Source: Candidatus Kapaibacterium sp.
Lineage (GTDB): Bacteria; Bacteroidota; Ignavibacteria; Kapaibacteriales; UBA2268
Length of the DNA stretch: 6,313 nucleotides
Assembly (NCBI GenBank): GCA_030835065.1
Contig: JAUQWR010000671.1
Coordinates: 1 to 6,313, forward strand
Direction: 5' to 3'
How positions within the stretch are numbered: the first letter of the stretch is position 1; each line of letters starts with the position of its first letter. Both the position numbers and the translations under genes were made by a program. Positions 5,073 through 6,313 of the stretch are shown here, one piece after another. Under the pieces are notes generated by a model. That model searched no databases. It saw only the letters and a list, made by a program, of their open reading frames with translations, and was not told where the DNA came from.

Positions 5073-6209
5073 TTAATCATTTTCCGACAAATAAAAATCC
5101 AAAAAATTCTTTTTCCATTCCAAAAACTGATTTTTTTCAATTTTTTCTCTGGCTGTTTTGACCAACCACAAATAGAATGCAATATTATGCTGAGTTGCCA
5201 ATTGAAGTGCCAAAATTTCGTTGGCAATAAACAAATGACGTAGATAGCCAAGAGTAAAGTTTTGGCTGGCATAGCAATCAATATTTTCGTCGATTACTTC
5301 TTTTGACAATTTATATTTGGAATTGCGTATATTGATTTTGCCACGTGTAGTGAAAAGCTGACCATTGCGAGCATTTCGAGTGGGCAAAACGCAATCGAAC
5401 ATATCAATACCGCGCTCAATCGATTCGAGTATGTTTTCGGGTGTACCTACTCCCATTAGGTATCTTGGTTTGTCTTTTGGCAAAATTTCAGTAGAAATAT
5501 CCGAAAGTTCATACATTAATTCGGCAGGTTCGCCTACAGATAGTCCACCTATGGCATAGCCATCAAAACCAATATCCACCATTCTTTCGGCGTATTCTTT
5601 TCGCAAATTTGAATACATACCGCCTTGCCCAATACCAAATTGGAATTGGCGATGCCCCCACAAAGGATTTGTATTATTGAAATGATCTCTTGACTCTTTA
5701 GCCCATTTGAGCGAAAGTTCCATAGATTTTGCAGTATATTTTTCGTCTGAAGGATATGGCACACATTCGTCTAAAACCATCATAATATCAGAGCCAAGAA
5801 TTCTTTGAGTCATAACAACTGATTCTGGCGAAAAGAAATGTTTAGAGCCATCAATATGGGAACGAAATTCAACACCTTTGTCCGAAATTTTACGGAGATC
5901 TTGAAGCGAAAATACTTGGTAGCCTCCGCTATCAGTCAAAATAGGACGATCCCAATTCATAAACTGATGCAAACCACCGAAAAATTTCATTGTGTCGTTG
6001 CCCGGGCGAAGATATAAGTGATAAGTATTGCCCAAAATTATTTTGGCATCAAGCTCTTTGAGCTCTCTTTGTTGGAGTGCTTTGACAGAGGCTTGAGTGC
6101 CCACTGGCATAAATATTGGAGTTGGTATATCTCCGTGGTCTGTATGTAATACTCCACGCCTCGCTTTGCAATCGGGAGAACTATGTATTAAATCAAAAAA
6201 ATTACTCAT
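5073..6209 (-). CDS. tgt: Queuine/preQ1 tRNA-guanine transglycosylase
   Basis: A 378-aa enzyme that swaps guanine 34 for preQ1 in the anticodon of GUN tRNAs, a step toward queuosine. Visible residues, with Zymomonas mobilis numbers in brackets: D93 (102) in LTDSGGYQVF; D147 (156) in MVLDECVPYP; Q195 (203) in GIGQGG; nucleophile D272 (280) in MFDCVLPTR. V225 (233) in GGLSVGE is the valine of preQ1-using bacterial enzymes; eukaryotic enzymes have glycine there. The zinc site is odd: the positions of C318, C320 and C323 are I310, C312 and S315, so two of three cysteines are gone, while the histidine ligand (H341) remains. I recall that many Bacteroidota Tgt proteins lack these cysteines, so the gene is probably functional. 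The ATG at 6209 overlaps the stop of the upstream VanZ-like gene by 8 bases (ATGAGTAA), and yajC follows, consistent with an operon. Confidence 0.97.
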   Translation of the reverse strand: MSNFFDLIHSSPDCKARRGVLHTDHGDIPTPIFMPVGTQASVKALQQRELKELDAKIILGNTYHLYLRPGNDTMKFFGGLHQFMNWDRPILTDSGGYQVFSLQDLRKISDKGVEFRSHIDGSKHFFSPESVVMTQRILGSDIMMVLDECVPYPSDEKYTAKSMELSLKWAKESRDHFNNTNPLWGHRQFQFGIGQGGMYSNLRKEYAERMVDIGFDGYAIGGLSVGEPAELMYELSDISTEILPKDKPRYLMGVGTPENILESIERGIDMFDCVLPTRNARNGQLFTTRGKINIRNSKYKLSKEVIDENIDCYASQNFTLGYLRHLFIANEILALQLATQHNIAFYLWLVKTAREKIEKNQFLEWKKNFLDFYLSEND

Positions 6210-6312
6210 TTTTTCCGTTAAGTTTTTTCAAAATATTAGATACAAAATTATAAAAAAATAAGGAAATAGATATACCTAAGCAATCGGCGAGCAAATCAAA
6301 TACATCGCAAGA
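6202..6312 (-). CDS. C-terminal end of a VanZ-like membrane protein (partial)
   Basis: An open minus-strand frame enters from the right edge and runs 36 codons to a TAA at 6204-6202. The peptide is CDVFDLLADCLGISISLFFY followed by a short basic tail ending KKLNGKNE. The FDLLADCLGISIS stretch matches the last membrane segment of VanZ-family proteins (typically FDxxDxLANxxGxxxG), with two hydrophobic stretches and a cytoplasmic basic tail. VanZ-like proteins are small integral membrane proteins of mostly unknown function; the namesake affects teicoplanin resistance. The 8-base overlap with tgt suggests co-transcription and translational coupling. The family call rests on a short piece, and the N-terminal part is outside the window. 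Confidence 0.6.
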   Translation of the reverse strand, partial: SCDVFDLLADCLGISISLFFYNFVSNILKKLNGKNE

Positions 6313-6313
6313 T

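Noticed and set aside
5609..5632. GIGQGG in Tgt instead of the common GIVQGG, as a possible shift to queuine specificity.
   Set aside because: The residue tied to preQ1 versus queuine choice is the valine of GGLxVGE (V233 in Z. mobilis), and this is retained as V225. The glycine in GIGQGG is a different position.
1..6313. CRISPR array, insertion sequence, tRNA or rRNA gene, attachment site, or phage/defence module.
   Set aside because: I see no regularly spaced direct repeats, terminal inverted repeats, transposase motifs, tRNA-like cloverleaf or defence-protein motifs. Gene content and spacing are those of a normal chromosomal region.

Overview
This is an AT-rich window with a compact, almost entirely minus-strand housekeeping layout. 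It most likely comes from a bacterium of the Bacteroidota/Chlorobiota (FCB) group. Three things point that way: the C-terminal style of the tRNA-guanine transglycosylase (zinc cysteines eroded, HNIAFYLWLV segment), a fused RibBA, and a one-POTRA Omp85-type surface protein. Two genes (greA, yajC) have clear Shine-Dalgarno sequences while others have none. That would be unusual for a typical Bacteroidia or Flavobacteriia member and leans weakly toward an Ignavibacteria/Chlorobi-like branch. The placement is inference from memory, not from a search.

Reading in the direction of transcription (right to left): the tail of a VanZ-like membrane protein (6312-6202) overlaps the start of tgt by 8 bases. 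tgt (6209-5073) is followed after 41 bp by yajC (5031-4717), which ends at a strong intrinsic terminator. A roughly 180-bp leader with a second hairpin precedes ribBA (4536-3337). A 110-bp gap containing three consecutive inverted repeats, one of them a perfect CRP-type TGTGA-N6-TCACA, precedes greA (3226-2747), which has its own terminator. An Omp85-family outer-membrane protein (2612-1002) and a class I SAM methyltransferase (974-165) follow, 27 bp apart and probably co-transcribed. Both end at a palindromic terminator shared with a convergent plus-strand gene, of which only the last 44 codons are present (3-137).

Functionally the window joins tRNA queuosine modification (tgt), Sec accessory function (yajC), riboflavin precursor synthesis (ribBA), rescue of backtracked RNA polymerase (greA), an outer-membrane beta-barrel, and a methyltransferase of unknown substrate. 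I see no mobile element, CRISPR array, RNA gene, toxin-antitoxin or defence system, and no convincing new multi-gene system. The points worth a second look are small: the degenerate Tgt zinc site, the CRP-like site and tandem dyads before greA, the ribBA leader, and the mirror-symmetric shared terminator.
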